Under the pieces are notes generated by a model. That model did no database searches. It was not told the origin of the DNA and was given only the letters and a program-made list of their open reading frames with translations. Positions 11,790-24,511 of a stretch of DNA of 64,000 bases are shown one piece after another. Where the stretch lies: assembly GCA_036571765.1 (NCBI GenBank), contig BROE01000017.1:73778-137777 (forward strand), written 5' to 3'. Numbering within the stretch: the first letter of the stretch is position 1; every line of letters begins with the position of its first letter. The position numbers were made by a program, and so were the translations under genes. The DNA comes from Plecoglossus altivelis (taxonomy: Eukaryota > Chordata > Actinopteri > Osmeriformes > Plecoglossidae).

Positions 11790-12240
11790 TAAGTAATTGC
11801 GTTACATTGCATTGGTCTGAACAGGATTGGGTGTGCAGCCACCAGTTATTTTTTTCATCTTGAAACTGTGAAACCTGAAAATGTTTACCACGGCCAACGG
11901 TTGCTAGACGCTATTGGTTTGCAATGCGTCGCTCACCTTCTCACAGTGCCCTACGTGAGTGTCAACACTTGGTTTAATTGAAAATGAACTGAAAGCCGAC
12001 GCCCTGCGCTGCATGCTCTTCTGTAGTGGAATTGGCCTATATTATAAAAATTTTTTTTACTTAAAAGTATAATTAAACAGATCACATTATGCATCTGCTC
12101 TTGATCAACCTTGTACCCAAGTCTGACAGTTTTCAGATTCTACTGCAATGCCATACACTGTCACGACTGGTTATTGTGAAAAATTACCTGTACAGCTGGT
12201 TGCACGCGTGCACAAGCAAGGTGCGTGCGGGACTTGTTGA
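11790..12240 (+). repeat. Unclassified dispersed repeat, family B fragment
   Basis: Blocks GAACAGGAxTGGGTGTGCAG, CATCTTGAAA and AATGTTTAC are shared with 27335-27430, and related words occur near 40720-40800. No coding sequence is recognised. Confidence 0.55.
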
Positions 12241-12733
12241 AGTATTTGCTTAATCACACACCCTTTGAAACTAATTGATTAATATATTGAAACCTTTAAA
12301 CTGTTTTTGATTACTGTGGTACAGTAATTGTCCATCGAATGTGGCAGTGATTGGTAGTCCAAAGTCAATCCAATTCATGGTGAGGGGCATGGCATGAAAG
12401 TTGATGTTTTTAACATGAATTAAAGCACCAACATCTGGCCAGTTGGGCTTATAATTGTACTGACCTGCACAAATGTATGTCTGTATGATAAATTTGCACA
12501 TAATCGCTAATTAACAGATTTTTATGAATAGTTCCCCAGAAGTTACACTAGTAGTATAGCCCAAGCTACCAGACATAAGATTCTGGGACCTGACATAAAT
12601 ACTGCTTCACTCCATACAGGTGCTTCAGACAGTTCTGAAACCAACAGGCCAAAAAAGGGAAACTGAATTACTGCCCACCAAAGACGGTTCACATCAGCTC
12701 CAATTAACAAGGCCCTTAACCACACTAAGCAGC

Positions 12734-12735
<2 letters not shown>

Positions 12736-12768
<33 letters not shown>
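12736..12768. repeat. (TG)n microsatellite
   Basis: TG dinucleotide run visible in the sequence. Confidence 0.95.
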
Positions 12769-12770
<2 letters not shown>

Positions 12771-12867
12771 GGTGTGAACATACAGCTGGAAAACACACTA
12801 ATAAGAATTCAAGAGGTGAGAAATGAAAATTGTTATTCCATATGAGATGGCAGCTATGCATATGGGC

Positions 12868-12931
12868 TACCATGGAGTGTTACCATGGCTTGTTACCAGG
12901 GAGCATTACCATAGAGCAATGCTACAGACCT
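12868..12931. repeat. Degenerate minisatellite, period 13-14 bp
   Basis: Successive units of the form TACCATGGAGTGT, TACCATGGCTTGT, TACCAGGGAGCAT, TACCATAGAGCAAT follow one another with one or two changes each; weaker units continue to about 12970. Confidence 0.6.
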
Positions 12932-13054
12932 TAACATGGAGTGTCACTATTCGCCATCACTATGGAGCTTTACAATTGGGCAAACCCCTCAACTCCCTCA
13001 TTAGTCCTTGTTAACACATTTACACTGTTTATTGAGATATTTGTAGGGCATTTC

Positions 13055-13217
13055 AAGCTTTACTGGGATTAAGATAGACAATATAAGGAAACTTTGGGGA
13101 GAGAGAGGGGAGTAGGACATGCATGAAAATGTCTGGGCCGATTCAAACCCAGATCCCCTCAGTAAGGCCTCAGTCTGTGTGGTCCTCACACTTCATTGAT
13201 GAGCCACCAGGGCACCC
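13055..13217 (-). mobile_element. tRNA-derived SINE copy, degenerate
   Basis: Read on the minus strand it begins GGTGCCCTGGTGGCTCA (tRNA-like head, A-box position). It contains GGGTTTGAATC (B-box-like) near 13150, then a body with CATGTCCTACTCCCCTCTC, and ends in an AATCCCAGTAAAGC-like tail. This layout is the one I know from common fish tRNA-SINEs. It is degenerate, and promoter function is unlikely. Confidence 0.65.
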
Positions 13218-16200
13218 TAGTCCTTCACCATCTCCAGCCATGATGAGATGCTGATCACCTGGCTACACCCCCCTCACCTGAACAGAAGCCTCACCTGGCT
13301 ACACCCCTTACATACTTAATGAAGTTAAATAGTAGACTTAACAAGAGCAAGGAGCTGGGGGGTGAAATCTGTATATACACACAAACACATTCTGAACAGC
13401 CAGGGCAGCCCAGGGCTGTTCACAGAAGGCATTAGGGCATCACTTACTTTGGAGGACCACGGCTGCAAGCAGTTGGCATAGCAACGAACAAGGAAAGCCA
13501 TTTTCAGACCAGAGAGGGGAGGGGGATAAGTTTCCCTTTTCAGTATCCAGAGAACAGAGAAATGGAGAAGAGAAGGCAGCGATCACCCCAGGGTTTGTCC
13601 TTTGAGGGGTTGAGGAGTGGACTTGAGGGTGAAAGAAGAGAGAAGGGGTGTTGTCGGGTTGCCCTGATGATGGTAAATATTCAGAACAGGTCCTCACACG
13701 TTGGTTACCACAGTTCATCCAGACTGTCAGCTGGCAGGCAAGCACTTGGGGGAATCCTGAGAAGACGTGTCAGAGATGACCCGTCACCACACTGTTCTTG
13801 TTCTTTCTCTTTCTTTCCTCACCCCACAAGGATTAGCTGTAGAACCGCAGATGCATGGCTCTAACTATCATCTCCAAGACAATGAAATGGAACACCCAGA
13901 GGACAGGAAGTAGCAACTTAATGGCCACAGTCTATAAGGCAGCAGCCCAAAGAGAAAGTTCTGAAGACCCTCAAGTTCAGCCGAAGGTAGAGATGACTAA
14001 GCCTGGTGAAATTGGTTCAGGTACACTCTGAGACCAGAGAATACTTCCCCATGCAGAAAGTCCTCAAAAAAACAGCAGAAAACTATTATAATCCTCTTTT
14101 ACTTCGGGATATAGTAAGTCACTAGTGTTTCCTCCATCTTCTGTATTTTTATCATTCGCGTCTGAGATGGTCCTTCCTGCCGAGCTATGTATGTACTGGT
14201 CACTATACCGGTAGTCAGGGAAAACAGATCTTAGCACAGTTTCTATTCAGAATGCTTTGTCCTCAAATCCCTACTGTAATGCTTACTGCAACTCTCTGAC
14301 TTTCTCACATGCTTACTCTCTGCTACTCTATCTGTCTGATCTCTACTGTGTCTGTGTCGAAGCATGCCTGTGCTGGTCCATCTATGGGGCAGTGTGGTTG
14401 CTCTTGTCCCCCAGCTCACAGTGCACTTCCCTGGCTTGCGATCACTCCTGCTCCCCCTCCTCCTCTGGAGAACAAGCAGCGAACTGGAGGTTGCGATGCG
14501 TAAAGCCAGCCACCAATAAGAAGCCAGCAAGCAAGGCAGGGAGGGAGGGGGGCCCAGCTGAAAAAGAATGACATCACCTGTGCAGTGAGAGGGATGAGAG
14601 GGAGGAGGAAGGGAGTTCTGGGGGAAACTGCATTAGATTGATTGTCTGCCTCCCAGCCTAAGCTAGAGATAGAGAGATGCAAGGAGGGAAAAGAGAGAAA
14701 AAGAGAATGAGAGAGGAAAAAAGGGTAAGAGGTGTGTAGAAGAGGAGAAAATGAAAATATTTGAGAGAAAAATAGAACCAGACTGAGAGAAAGTGAAACA
14801 GCAATGGAGAGGAAAGCACATCTTTATTGATCAAACTCAAACATAATCCTCTGTGTATCTAGTCAGTCACCCGCCAGTCCTCTGCCCTTGCGCCCACTCC
14901 CGTTCAAACAAATGCATAAACAACAATAGAAAATAATAAATCACAACCTGTGTGCAACAAACACAACGTTTTAGAGGGGTAAAAAACTGGAGGAGCATGC
15001 TGGGACATATGCAAATTCTCCCTTTGACAGAATTCTTTAAGGTGTGCTTTGTCCATATGTTACTGGCTGCCTGGGACCAGAAGCTGTGTATAGGATCATA
15101 CCCAGCTCTATTATAAAACCCTCAACACAAAATGACTTGGCACCTGTACACTGAATAGAATCAGAACAATGACCATGGTGACAGTCAACCTCAGCAGCTT
15201 TGTCAGACACATAGAGACACACAGAATTACCAGTATGTAATACTAACAGTATACAAAGCAGAGCTTCTACCCTCTTTCTCTCTGTGCCAGGCGTATTCTC
15301 CTGTCTCATACACACATAACACTCCTATAAAAAGCTAGGTTCCATGTGCCTGCTTCCGATTGGCTGAGGAGTAAAAGGATGATGTCACCCTTATCACACA
15401 CAGGGAGTGCAGAGTGAAGGGAGCATGGGGGGAGAGGGAGGGAAGAGAGGAGATGGGAAGTGAGGGGAGACGGGAAGTGAGGGGAGACGGGAACATGGAT
15501 AAACATACTTTTTGATGACTGATTTAGAAGCTGATGGACATGGGTGTGTGTATGGATGTTTAAGGTTGGGTGTGACCCTGCCCCCACCTCATATTTGCTA
15601 AAATATGGAGTTTCTGGACGGAGTCTCGGAGCTTGATGGGACTCACAGCTCACATCTGAACTTAGTGTCACGTTGCTAGTCATGTTGATAAGTAAGGGTC
15701 AAGATGTGGTCTGATTGGTTGTTCTTGTGTATACAGGGAATTGTGAAGAATTGCTCAGAGGATTGTTCATCTCATGAGGCCTTCTCCTCAGCTCATGTTT
15801 TCCTTCTCCTTCCTCACCTCTTGCTTTCTATCTCTGGTTTACAATAATCATGGCAGACTAGGTAACAATTATTCTTTATTTTGTAAAATGTTTTCCTTGT
15901 AATTCATGCTATTTGTTTGCAATGTTGTATCTTAAACCGTTATTTCTCTGATTTAAACCATGGAGTCGAATAACTGCAATCATCAAAGGTATTGACATAA
16001 TTTGGTTAACACAGATATACTGTCCAGTTTCCCCTCTTCCTTTAAAACATAGGGGAGTTAGTTTTGTTGGTTTGGCAAACATTAAACCCCTTACACGTTT
16101 CCTTAATATGGACTGTTCCTTATTTGCAAACAATAATACACAATGAAACAGCCACAACAACACGTAGTGGACGTCAAACAGGATGCATATCCTGTGACAG

Positions 16201-19020
16201 AGAGAGGACTGAAAGAGAAAGAAAGTACATGTGCAAAGTAAGAGACGACCCACAGGAAGGTGTCTGATGAGTCTCACATCCCAGTTATACATGGCCACGT
16301 AAGCCTTGGGAGAGAGCAAGGGGCAGTTATCACCAGGGAGAATCATGATCTGGTTGTAGACACACACACACACACAGTGCAACCATGTGTGTTTCTCCCA
16401 TGAGACTCACTGTCCCAGTAGTGAAATAGTGGAGAGACGGAATCCCTATAGTGGGGAGTCACGCCTCAGTGCTCTCCCAACAATTACACACACGCACATT
16501 ACTGCCTGTGTGTAGAGAGCACATTCATACATGTGTGCATGGAAGAAGCAACTCCACTCACACCTAATTGGTTGAACAGTAATTAAAACCTTTCAGCTCC
16601 CAAGCTTAGTAGAAGAGGCCGTGTCTCCCATCCCCCCCATCAGGGGCATTGTTAGACCCTTTTCACTGGGAAACCCAGTAAAAACTCAGTACCCCAGTAT
16701 AATTAGCGTTCCTATGGCCCGCAGGCGGGCTGTAAGTACTAAATCCCCCCCCGCAAAATATTATTTTTAGACTGCTGCTCCTGCCATATATTGTTCGAAA
16801 GCTACGACTAATGTGATTCTATTGCTACAAACCATTTCAAGATCGAGTAGCAACAGCAAGTAAAATCAACATCTTTGTCTGACCACCAGCATGTAAACAA
16901 AGCGAAAGCAGAGACTATTCACCTAACATATGAAAAGCTGATTCAGTCTAAATAAATAAAACAAATATATTTATAAATATATCAATACACAAATAAATGC
17001 ATATGGATGTTAATAAACCGTATATAGCATCATATAAATATAAAGCTGAATCCAGTTACCCAAATAAATAGAGCAGGGTGTCAAGTAACAAAGTAGATTA
17101 CTTTGTTACCTTAAGTAGAAAGCTATTCACATTATGGAAGAGGTAGCGACGTAGATTAGGCAGTGATTGTGTTGTTTATTAGCTGTAGCGATGATTACAA
17201 GCTTTGTTAACATTGCCTGGCACTAATCGTGTATTACCTGCACATTTTAAACAATTTAAGACTTTGTGATCAATAGCTGTGTTGTGCAAAGCATTTTTAC
17301 ACCCACTTTAACCACTTAACTTGTTTTAATGAGCATTCAGTGACAAAATGGGTTCAAGTCTCTACCAATACAGCCCAAGCATCATCTAGCATCATCTCTT
17401 GAATCCAAGCATCCCCATCTGTCTTAAATCTTGGGCAGCTGCTTTGGTCTGAAAATAACCACGCCCCTCTCCCTTGCATGTAGGGTTGGAAATAAATACA
17501 CAGAGATAAATGTGGAATTTAGAGATATCTGAAGCATCAGTACATAAAAGTCCAATAAAATAAAGAAATTCATTTTCTTTATTTAAAAAAAAGTAAATGT
17601 ATTTATTTAGGTAAATGGATTCAGGCCTGGATGTACCCTTAGAAAACCTTGTACAACAAATGAATATATTGTGGTATTATACATTACATTTTCCTTGGAT
17701 TAGGTAAGGCTTCATGCTGTGATCCCATTTTGCCTTCCAGCTAATACGCCCCACCTATAGGCCTCTTCTAGCATGTATTTGCAACAAAAAATCCAGGCGG
17801 AAATAAAAAAATTACTGTGTTGAAGGTTCTATTACTTCAAACCAGTAGGACGTACAGGGATCATGACAAAAGGGAAAGTACAGAGAAAAGAACAGCGTCT
17901 CATTTCTCAAAAAAGAGCACAACCATGCAAGTTCTCCAAATTGTCTAAGAACAGCTCTCAATTTACTGTGGATGTGCCTTGTTTAGGCGTTTTGTTAAAT
18001 TTGACAGGAATGAGATTAGGATGACTGCAACCATTTATCTTGATAATCCCAGAAAAATAAATGCAGTATCCCAATCAACGATTGTAAAATCAAAGCAGTT
18101 TAACCAAAAAACAAAAACCAATGCCCACAGAATTCCTTATCAGCGTGCTCTTCTGAATTTGCCAAAGAGCAGCCCAGCGCGCACTGAAGTTCAGGTGTCA
18201 GACGCAACACACAAATCAGAACAGAGGTAGGCAATGAAAACATTCCAAAACTAAAGACAGTTTCTAAACGATAGGCTTTCCAGTTACCTTATTTTGATTA
18301 AAACATGAAAGCTATATTACAAGAAGCTCAAAAAATAGTATTTTCGCTCAAATTAATGCAAAAACCCGTACGCGCACATAATCGATTTGATGTCCCTGCC
18401 AAAACTGATTTCAAACTTGCATCCCTGATCTGTTGTATAGTAAGTTAAGTAAGGGGAGTTTCTATTTCTGAGTAGTGCATTGTGCGCAGCAAGACTGGAA
18501 GAAAGAAAGGCACATGAATAGGGGTCTGTGCCCCAGTCGAGCTTTATGTCTTATAACGCCCCTGCCCCCCGTCCACTCATCCCTCTAGCGTATGTGAGAG
18601 AGAGCTGAGGGATGACCTTGGATTTTGGATGAGTAAGGTCAAGGGGAAAAAGATTACATAGGGTCGGACGGAGGAAGGAAGGAAGGAAGGAAGGAGCAGG
18701 AGAATGGAGGAGGGGAGGAGCATGGTGGGAAAGAGGGAGGGGGAAAGAACAAGCTAGGAGGGGAAGAGAAAAGAGCAGAGTTCACAATGATTGTCATTTT
18801 GGCACAAATGAGGAAATAACTAAAGTTGCTTTTGTATAATAGCAGAGTTTACTACCGTACACAACAGTCCATAATATTGCATTGCATGATACAGTAATAC
18901 TCTAGACAATACAAAATAAACAATAATATACTATCCTATAGTGAACTATACCCTACCATACATCTCACTATACTACATTAAACCAAAACAACAGTTTTAG
19001 TTCTGGTTTGTAAAAAAAAA
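13218..19020. other. No gene seen; probable rapgef6 intron sequence
   Basis: Nearly 6 kb with no exon that I could match to any protein. It contains purine-rich patches (14530-14810, 15420-15490, 18670-18760 with a GGAA tetranucleotide run at 18671-18694) and AT-rich patches (16940-17050). Open frames in it are short and composition-driven. Confidence 0.5.
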
Positions 19021-19024
19021 AAAA

Positions 19025-19365
19025 AAAGAAGTGAAGTGACGTATTGTCAAGTATGGTTACCCATACTCGAAATTTACCTCCGCATTTAACCCATCCAAGT
19101 GCACACACAGCAGTGAGTAGTGGGCAACCGCACACACACACAGTGAACATACACCCAGAGCAGTGGGCAGCTATTCCTCCAGCACCCGGGAAGCAATTGG
19201 GGGTTCGGTGCCTTGCTCAAGGGCACCTCAGTCATGGTATCGAAGGCAGAGAGAGTGCTGTTTATTCACAATCCCCACCTTTAATTCCTGCCAGTACGAG
19301 AATCGAACCAGCAACTTGACGGTTACAAGCCCAACTCCCTAACCATTAGGCCATGACTTCCCCAC
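19025..19365 (-). mobile_element. tRNA-derived SINE (copy 1), with A/B boxes and T-rich tail
   Basis: On the minus strand the head (19365 downward) reads GGGGAAGTCATGGCCTAATGG (A box TGGCCTAATGG) and then GGTTCGATTC (B box) at about 19300. A long body follows, with GGGTTAAATG and a 3' domain ending GACAATACGTCACTTCACTTC, then a T-run (A-run at 19011-19027 on plus). A second copy lies at 62075-62407 in the same orientation with high visible similarity. The 3' domain resembles V-SINE-type tails that I recall from fish; the exact family name is uncertain. Confidence 0.8.
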
Positions 19366-21957
19366 TTAACATTAGCTTAACATTAAGGAAATTCAAAAGA
19401 CAACAATATTACAAGGGATGTCTAACTAAAGCTACTCAAAAGATGAGTTCAATATTCTAACATGGCGTGAAATTCACAATGTGCGTCTATGTGCCAAAGG
19501 ACTTTGCAATCAGTTGTGATACGGCAAAAATGGTAGAAATTGTTTGGGGGGATTTTCAAAACCATAACTATGCAGTAGGAGGTATACTACACTATTTTAT
19601 CTGGGGTTGGAGGAGTGAAATTAAGAAATGAATACACCAGCCTTGAGTCCCTTCCACCAAGCTTCACCTCTATTGATCATTCTCCCCCACCCAATCCCAT
19701 CCCTTCTCCTCACACTCCATTATCTACTGTAAGTGCACCTCCTCCAACCTCTATCTACTCTTCCGCTCTCTCTCTTTAAACTAGTCTAAGGCAGAGAAAA
19801 TTACTCAGGTCAGCAATGGTAGCTAAGGGGCACGGAGGGGGGAGGTTCAAGTTCATATTCATATTTAATGCCATTAGTTTAATGAAAATAAAAATGAAAA
19901 TAAATATTGGCCTATCAAAATCAACTAACCAAAATTATTTTCTTTTTTCTTGTACCTTTATCGGCTATGTTCTCATCAACAATATACATATAAAAACATT
20001 TCAATTATTCTAGGGATTGTCTATTCGGACCAGGAGTCTTGTGCACGTTAAATTAAATCACTAAAACATCTAAAATTCGAATAATGAGAGATTTAGAAGC
20101 TGAGGCCGTTTAGTGCAGGACTTAGTTTGTAGTTTGTAATGGTCTGCAGACCTTGCAACATTCTCTATAAGAAAGAATAATTTGAAAAAATACAGAACAG
20201 ACAAGCAGCAAACGTTTTGCAGACTGACAGGAAAATGACGACCGCAGGCAGGAAGTTGGATACCGCATGCCGTTGACTAGCAGCCTGGTTTCATTGTTGC
20301 ATGTGCAACAGAGCAGACATTTTCAGCTAGTGTGCACTAGTTTCCATCATTGTTGCATTAGTATCATTGCTTGACAGCTGAAAACAACCCTGTTTGAACA
20401 AAAACATTTACAAAGATAGATGGATGAAAATGAAAGGATGGCTTTAGATAGATTCGGGTGAAAGGATGAATCTGAGATAGTGGGGGTAGATGGATGAGAG
20501 TGAGAGTGACTGTGATGTAAATATCCAACAAGTTTAGAATGAATGTTGAGACAACAAGCTAGAGTGATGAGACAGCCTTAATCATCCATTAAGATATCTC
20601 CACTGGCCAGTGCTCAGGACTGAGACTCATGTAAAATTAATGAGACTGGAAAGACTAGCTAGCAGAGCTCTGTAATATCTCTACAAGGCTAGTGATGCAA
20701 AAGACAGATGATGAGGAAAAAGAGAGTGTGTGGCTTTCTGAGTTTTTACAAAATCATTCCCACAATCTTTATAATTTTTGTTGTCGTCATCATCATCATC
20801 CTCTTCCTTTTCCTCCCCCTCCTCCCAAAAAAGCATGTTATGTTTCTGGATCAATGACAGTCTGTTACAACAGAGACTAGGTCATCATAACGCCTTCATC
20901 ATCCCTCTCTTCTTCTGTGTACTTTAGACTCTCTCCCCCCCTCTCAATACATTTTACTCTGTTGTCTCTATGTGGAAAAACACCAGACATAAGTTTTTGT
21001 TTCAGCAGTCACTTACATGTACTTGCTGTCTCCACAGACAGACATTCAACCAACCAGTCAGCTGGCCAAACAGCCATGAGGTCCACCAGCTTGTCAAACA
21101 GACAGCTAGCTATAAACCAGTTAACTAGCCATCTAAATCAACCAACCAAGCAGTAAGCCAGAAAAGCCAAACTGTCTGCCAGGTCGGTCATCACAAGAGT
21201 TCAGATGACTTGCGGTCAACTGATCTAAAACAAAAGCATAAGTCTGCATCTCAGTAACTTAACATACATGCCAAGATGAAGGACACAAAGTGTAAGAGTG
21301 ACAGAAAGTGAAAGGCAAAGTGGTGAGCAAGATTGAGAGAGAAATAGAGGTATGGTTATATAGAGAGAAAGAGAGAGAGGAGGCCATGGTAGTTGATTAT
21401 ACCAGATCAGTGTTGACAGTGACAGTAGTGACTGTGTGGTTTGGACAGCAGAGATCACGTAGCTAGCAGAGTCCAGTCGACCATGCCACACATACACAAG
21501 GATGTGTGTGTGTACCAACATGGACCAGAGTGACAACTGAGAACTGGCACAATGATACTTGAGGGATGCTATCAACAAGGGGGAATCTCCATCTCTAATA
21601 CATATACAGTACATGCACAAACACACACTCACACAATTCTATTGATAAAAGAGCTTTCGACATAGCTCCCTCAAAGGTCAAGATGACACTTCGTTGGAAT
21701 ATATTATTACATTGTGGTGAATTAGTGATATAATTTGATCTTAAGTGACTCCTTGCACACAACTGAGAACAAAGCAGAGGGAGAGTAAGAGGTACAGAGA
21801 AGAAGATAGGGAAAGAAAGTCTTGACTGTCATATATGTGACCTCCAGTTCAGAAGTTGTGTTCTGTTCAAGGTCTCTCAGTTCCCAGACACACCATGTTA
21901 CACAGTTAAGTTAGTACCTTGCTACCATGTAACTGACAGTTAGCTAGAGGATTTTAC
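19366..21957. other. No gene seen; intronic DNA downstream of rapgef6 exon 6
   Basis: No coding exon recognised. Contains GATG-rich (20410-20510), CAACCA-rich (21040-21160) and purine-rich (21300-21380) low-complexity sequence. Confidence 0.5.
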
Positions 21958-22098
21958 CGTATGGCAGACCAGGTCCTGGCCATCTGTGATGAGCTCCCGT
22001 TCTCCCCGAGAGTTGACCTTGCGGAAGTGGCGCCGGGACCGTCTCTTGGACGTTTCTCTCTGCAGGGCGCTGTCGTCCCCGTCGCCACCATTTTCCAC
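21958..22098 (-). CDS. rapgef6: rapgef6 coding exon 6 (Rap guanine nucleotide exchange factor 6)
   Basis: Minus-strand exon of 141 nt (47 codons) encoding VENGGDGDDSALQRETSKRR, SRRHFRKVNSRGEREL and ITDGQDLVCHT. It is bounded by an acceptor (GTTCCAG just above 22098) and a donor (GTAAAATC just below 21958), phase 0 on both sides. It matches the mammalian RAPGEF6/RAPGEF2 segment after the first cyclic-nucleotide-binding-like domain (VEN, SRRRFRKIN and GERQTITD in the family). The VEN start favours RAPGEF6. The following exon was not found in the remaining 21.9 kb, so the next intron is very long or the exon lies beyond the edge. RAPGEF6 activates Rap1/Rap2 by GDP-GTP exchange at membranes; the catalytic domains are not in the window. 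Confidence 0.92.
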
Positions 22099-23375
22099 CT
22101 GGAACACACCATCGCCACACGCCTCAGAACACGCACTCCACCTCACTGAACTCTCACTAGACCTTGGGCTTCGAGAGTCTGGGTTGCAATTACTAAATTC
22201 TACATTTTGATTCCGTGGTTCCACGTTCCGACCAGGCTCTTCTATGTTCAGATTGGCTGTGTCCAAGTTGTCCTGGTTGAAAATCCAATGCTTCCAAAGC
22301 ACGGAGAGCCTGTGCCAACGCAAGGTACTCATTGTCACCTCATCCAGAGCACACTATTGAACACTGGGCGATGAACAGCACGGACAGACAGAACAACAGA
22401 CGGCAAGGTTGTGTGTGTCAGAGACACGGTTCTAAAGCGCACATCCACTCAAAACATTGTGCAGAACCCAAGTCATGTGGCTCATACAGCAGTACCTCGG
22501 GGCTGACACAAAGAGGCTCCACTTCCTGCAGGAAACCGTAAGTACACAAATATCCTCTCCAGTCCCAAACAGCATATTCTGGACATAGCGGTTATCGCTG
22601 GGATACCCTCTAGACCTCTGTTGACTCCAGCGAAAAGTTTTGTTTCCACCTTACCTAACTTTAGCTTAACACAGACAACATAGTATCTAAATGGCTAAGC
22701 ATAAGTGTCAACTTGTAAAATGTAAGACAAATATGACACTAATTAACTTTTCAGAGAGAGGAAAAACGTGATTCTTCAAGTCTTGCATCCTTTGGAAGTA
22801 AGAAACATTTCCCGATTAAGGCTGTTACAGAAAATAAGATTTGTGTTTGTTGCGTAAGCCCTAAACCTACTGGGTGTCACAACCCCCACATTCTTGGTAG
22901 ATCATCCAGTCCCAGCCAGTGTATGCTAAGCAGTTGAGACATTATGCGTGAACATTGACCTCCTGGAACTTGAACACAAGGCCTATTGAATACTGGCTAG
23001 CTACATTGACAAAGGTTCATATGCTGGGTGTGTGTCTGTAACGAAACAAACAAAAGGAGCAGAGAAGAGAAATAAGAGACACATGATGGGGTAGGTCTCT
23101 GACTGCTTCAGTTCACCAAAACAGCCAATCAATAAGCCAGCCAGCTACCAGTGAGAACCCTAATCACAGAAGGACATGTGAAAAGATGAATAGGATGACA
23201 GGAGAACTGGAGACCAGGCAGACAGGAGATCAGGAGAACAAAAGAACATGATGGTCTCCAGCCTCTCTCTGCTATAACAAGCTGCTAACACTCCTTCCCC
23301 CCCTCAGGTCCTCATTATCCGATTGGCCTGAATTTGACAGACTTCACAGGGTCCTGTAGAGCCTTCAAGATTCGC

Positions 23376-23402
<27 letters not shown>
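23376..23402. repeat. (TG)n microsatellite
   Basis: TG dinucleotide run in rapgef6 intron 5. A polypyrimidine-rich patch follows at 23590-23910. Confidence 0.95.
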
Positions 23403-23406
<4 letters not shown>

Positions 23407-24262
23407 AAGAGTATGTTTTTCACTGGCTTGACTGAGTGTATTCATATATGATATACAAATATAAAAACGCCAACTGGATGGCTGATTAGAATGTCTTAAA
23501 AACTTGTTTACTAGAATAATGTTGACTTGCCTGCCTGTTGACCATATTTATAAGAGAGAAAATAGTCATATAAATAACAAGTTTATGTAATTTCTCTATT
23601 CCTCCTTCCTCTCTCTCTCCCTCCATCCCTCTACCCTCCCCACCTCCTTTTTCCATCCCTTCTCTTTACTGCCCTTTAAGCCCTTCTCCATCCCTTCTCG
23701 GCCCTTTTTACCTCCTTTTCCTTAGCTTTCACCCTCTCCCATTTCTTTGACCCTCCCCTCCTCGGCCTGCTCTCGCCCCCCTCACCGTCTCTGAAAATCA
23801 ACCCCTCAATCCATTCACAGTTCCTTCATTAATTTACTTAACTTCCTCTCATCTTCCTTCTTTTCATCTTATCCCTGCTCCTCCTCCATCCCCTCTCCAT
23901 CTCTCCTGGGATGATAAGCAGGAGAGTACCCAGCCTAACCACAGGCACTCCTAACCTAATAGAGTTCATCATTTCCTGCTCTGTCTCCCTGTCAACATCT
24001 TTCATAATCTCTCTCTAGATTCCCTTTCTTTCTGCCTATCTCCCTTTGTGTCTTACTCCTGCTATCGCTCTCAATCTCCCTCTTTACCTGTCTCTCTCTA
24101 TGACACATAACACTTACTTTACAATGATAACACACACAGAGTTGGTTTATGGATGCTATGACATAATTGGACCAAGAGATATAATTGGAGTAGAAAGTCT
24201 ATCTCTGTCTTCAGATTATCATATTATATAACACAACCACAATTCAGTTTTCAGACATCTGG

Positions 24263-24285
24263 TGGGGGGGGGGGGGGGGGGGGGG
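24263..24285. repeat. Poly(G) homopolymer next to a splice donor
   Basis: A run of about 23 G on the plus strand. In the rapgef6 transcript this is poly(C), starting about 14 nt after the exon 5 donor. Confidence 0.95.
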
Positions 24286-24299
24286 TCTTTACTACTCAC

Positions 24300-24369
24300 C
24301 ACAATCATTTCTGAAGGCTCTAAAGTAATGCATTCACAACCTCTTCTGCCTCCAAGCTGCTTCCCAAAG
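24300..24369 (-). CDS. rapgef6: rapgef6 coding exon 5
   Basis: Minus-strand exon of 70 nt: one base completing a Cys codon, then 23 codons FGKQLGGRRGCEC and ITLEPSEMIV. Acceptor CTCGACAG above, donor GTGAGTAG below. FGKQ-GG-RGC-C-LEPSEMIV is conserved in the RAPGEF2/6 family. The GKQxGGxRG form matches RAPGEF6 rather than RAPGEF2, which has an insertion there (family comparison from memory). The exon continues the first, degenerate cyclic-nucleotide-binding-like domain. The splice phase matches the exons on both sides. The preceding intron is 13.3 kb and the following one 2.2 kb. Confidence 0.93.
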
Positions 24370-24511
24370 CTGTCGAGAACACACATACAGGTTAAAATAG
24401 TGGGACCACACGCAGTCCTACAAACAATCCACCCTACAGGAATTCATATGGATATAACTACAATTAGGCTGCATTTAAGTAGTCTGAGTTGTACTTTTAC
24501 TAGTCTGTGTT

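Noticed and set aside
12868..12931. CRISPR-like array
   Set aside because: Units of 13-14 bp without constant repeats and unique spacers; simply a degenerate minisatellite in a vertebrate genome.
19290..19365. Functional tRNA gene on the minus strand
   Set aside because: A- and B-box-like sequences are present but no cloverleaf can be drawn and the sequence continues into a SINE body; a second copy at 62.3 kb confirms a SINE.
22099..22338. Extension of the rapgef6 exon 6 reading frame upstream (132-aa frame)
   Set aside because: Homology begins exactly at VEN after an AG acceptor; the upstream part is unrelated intron sequence.
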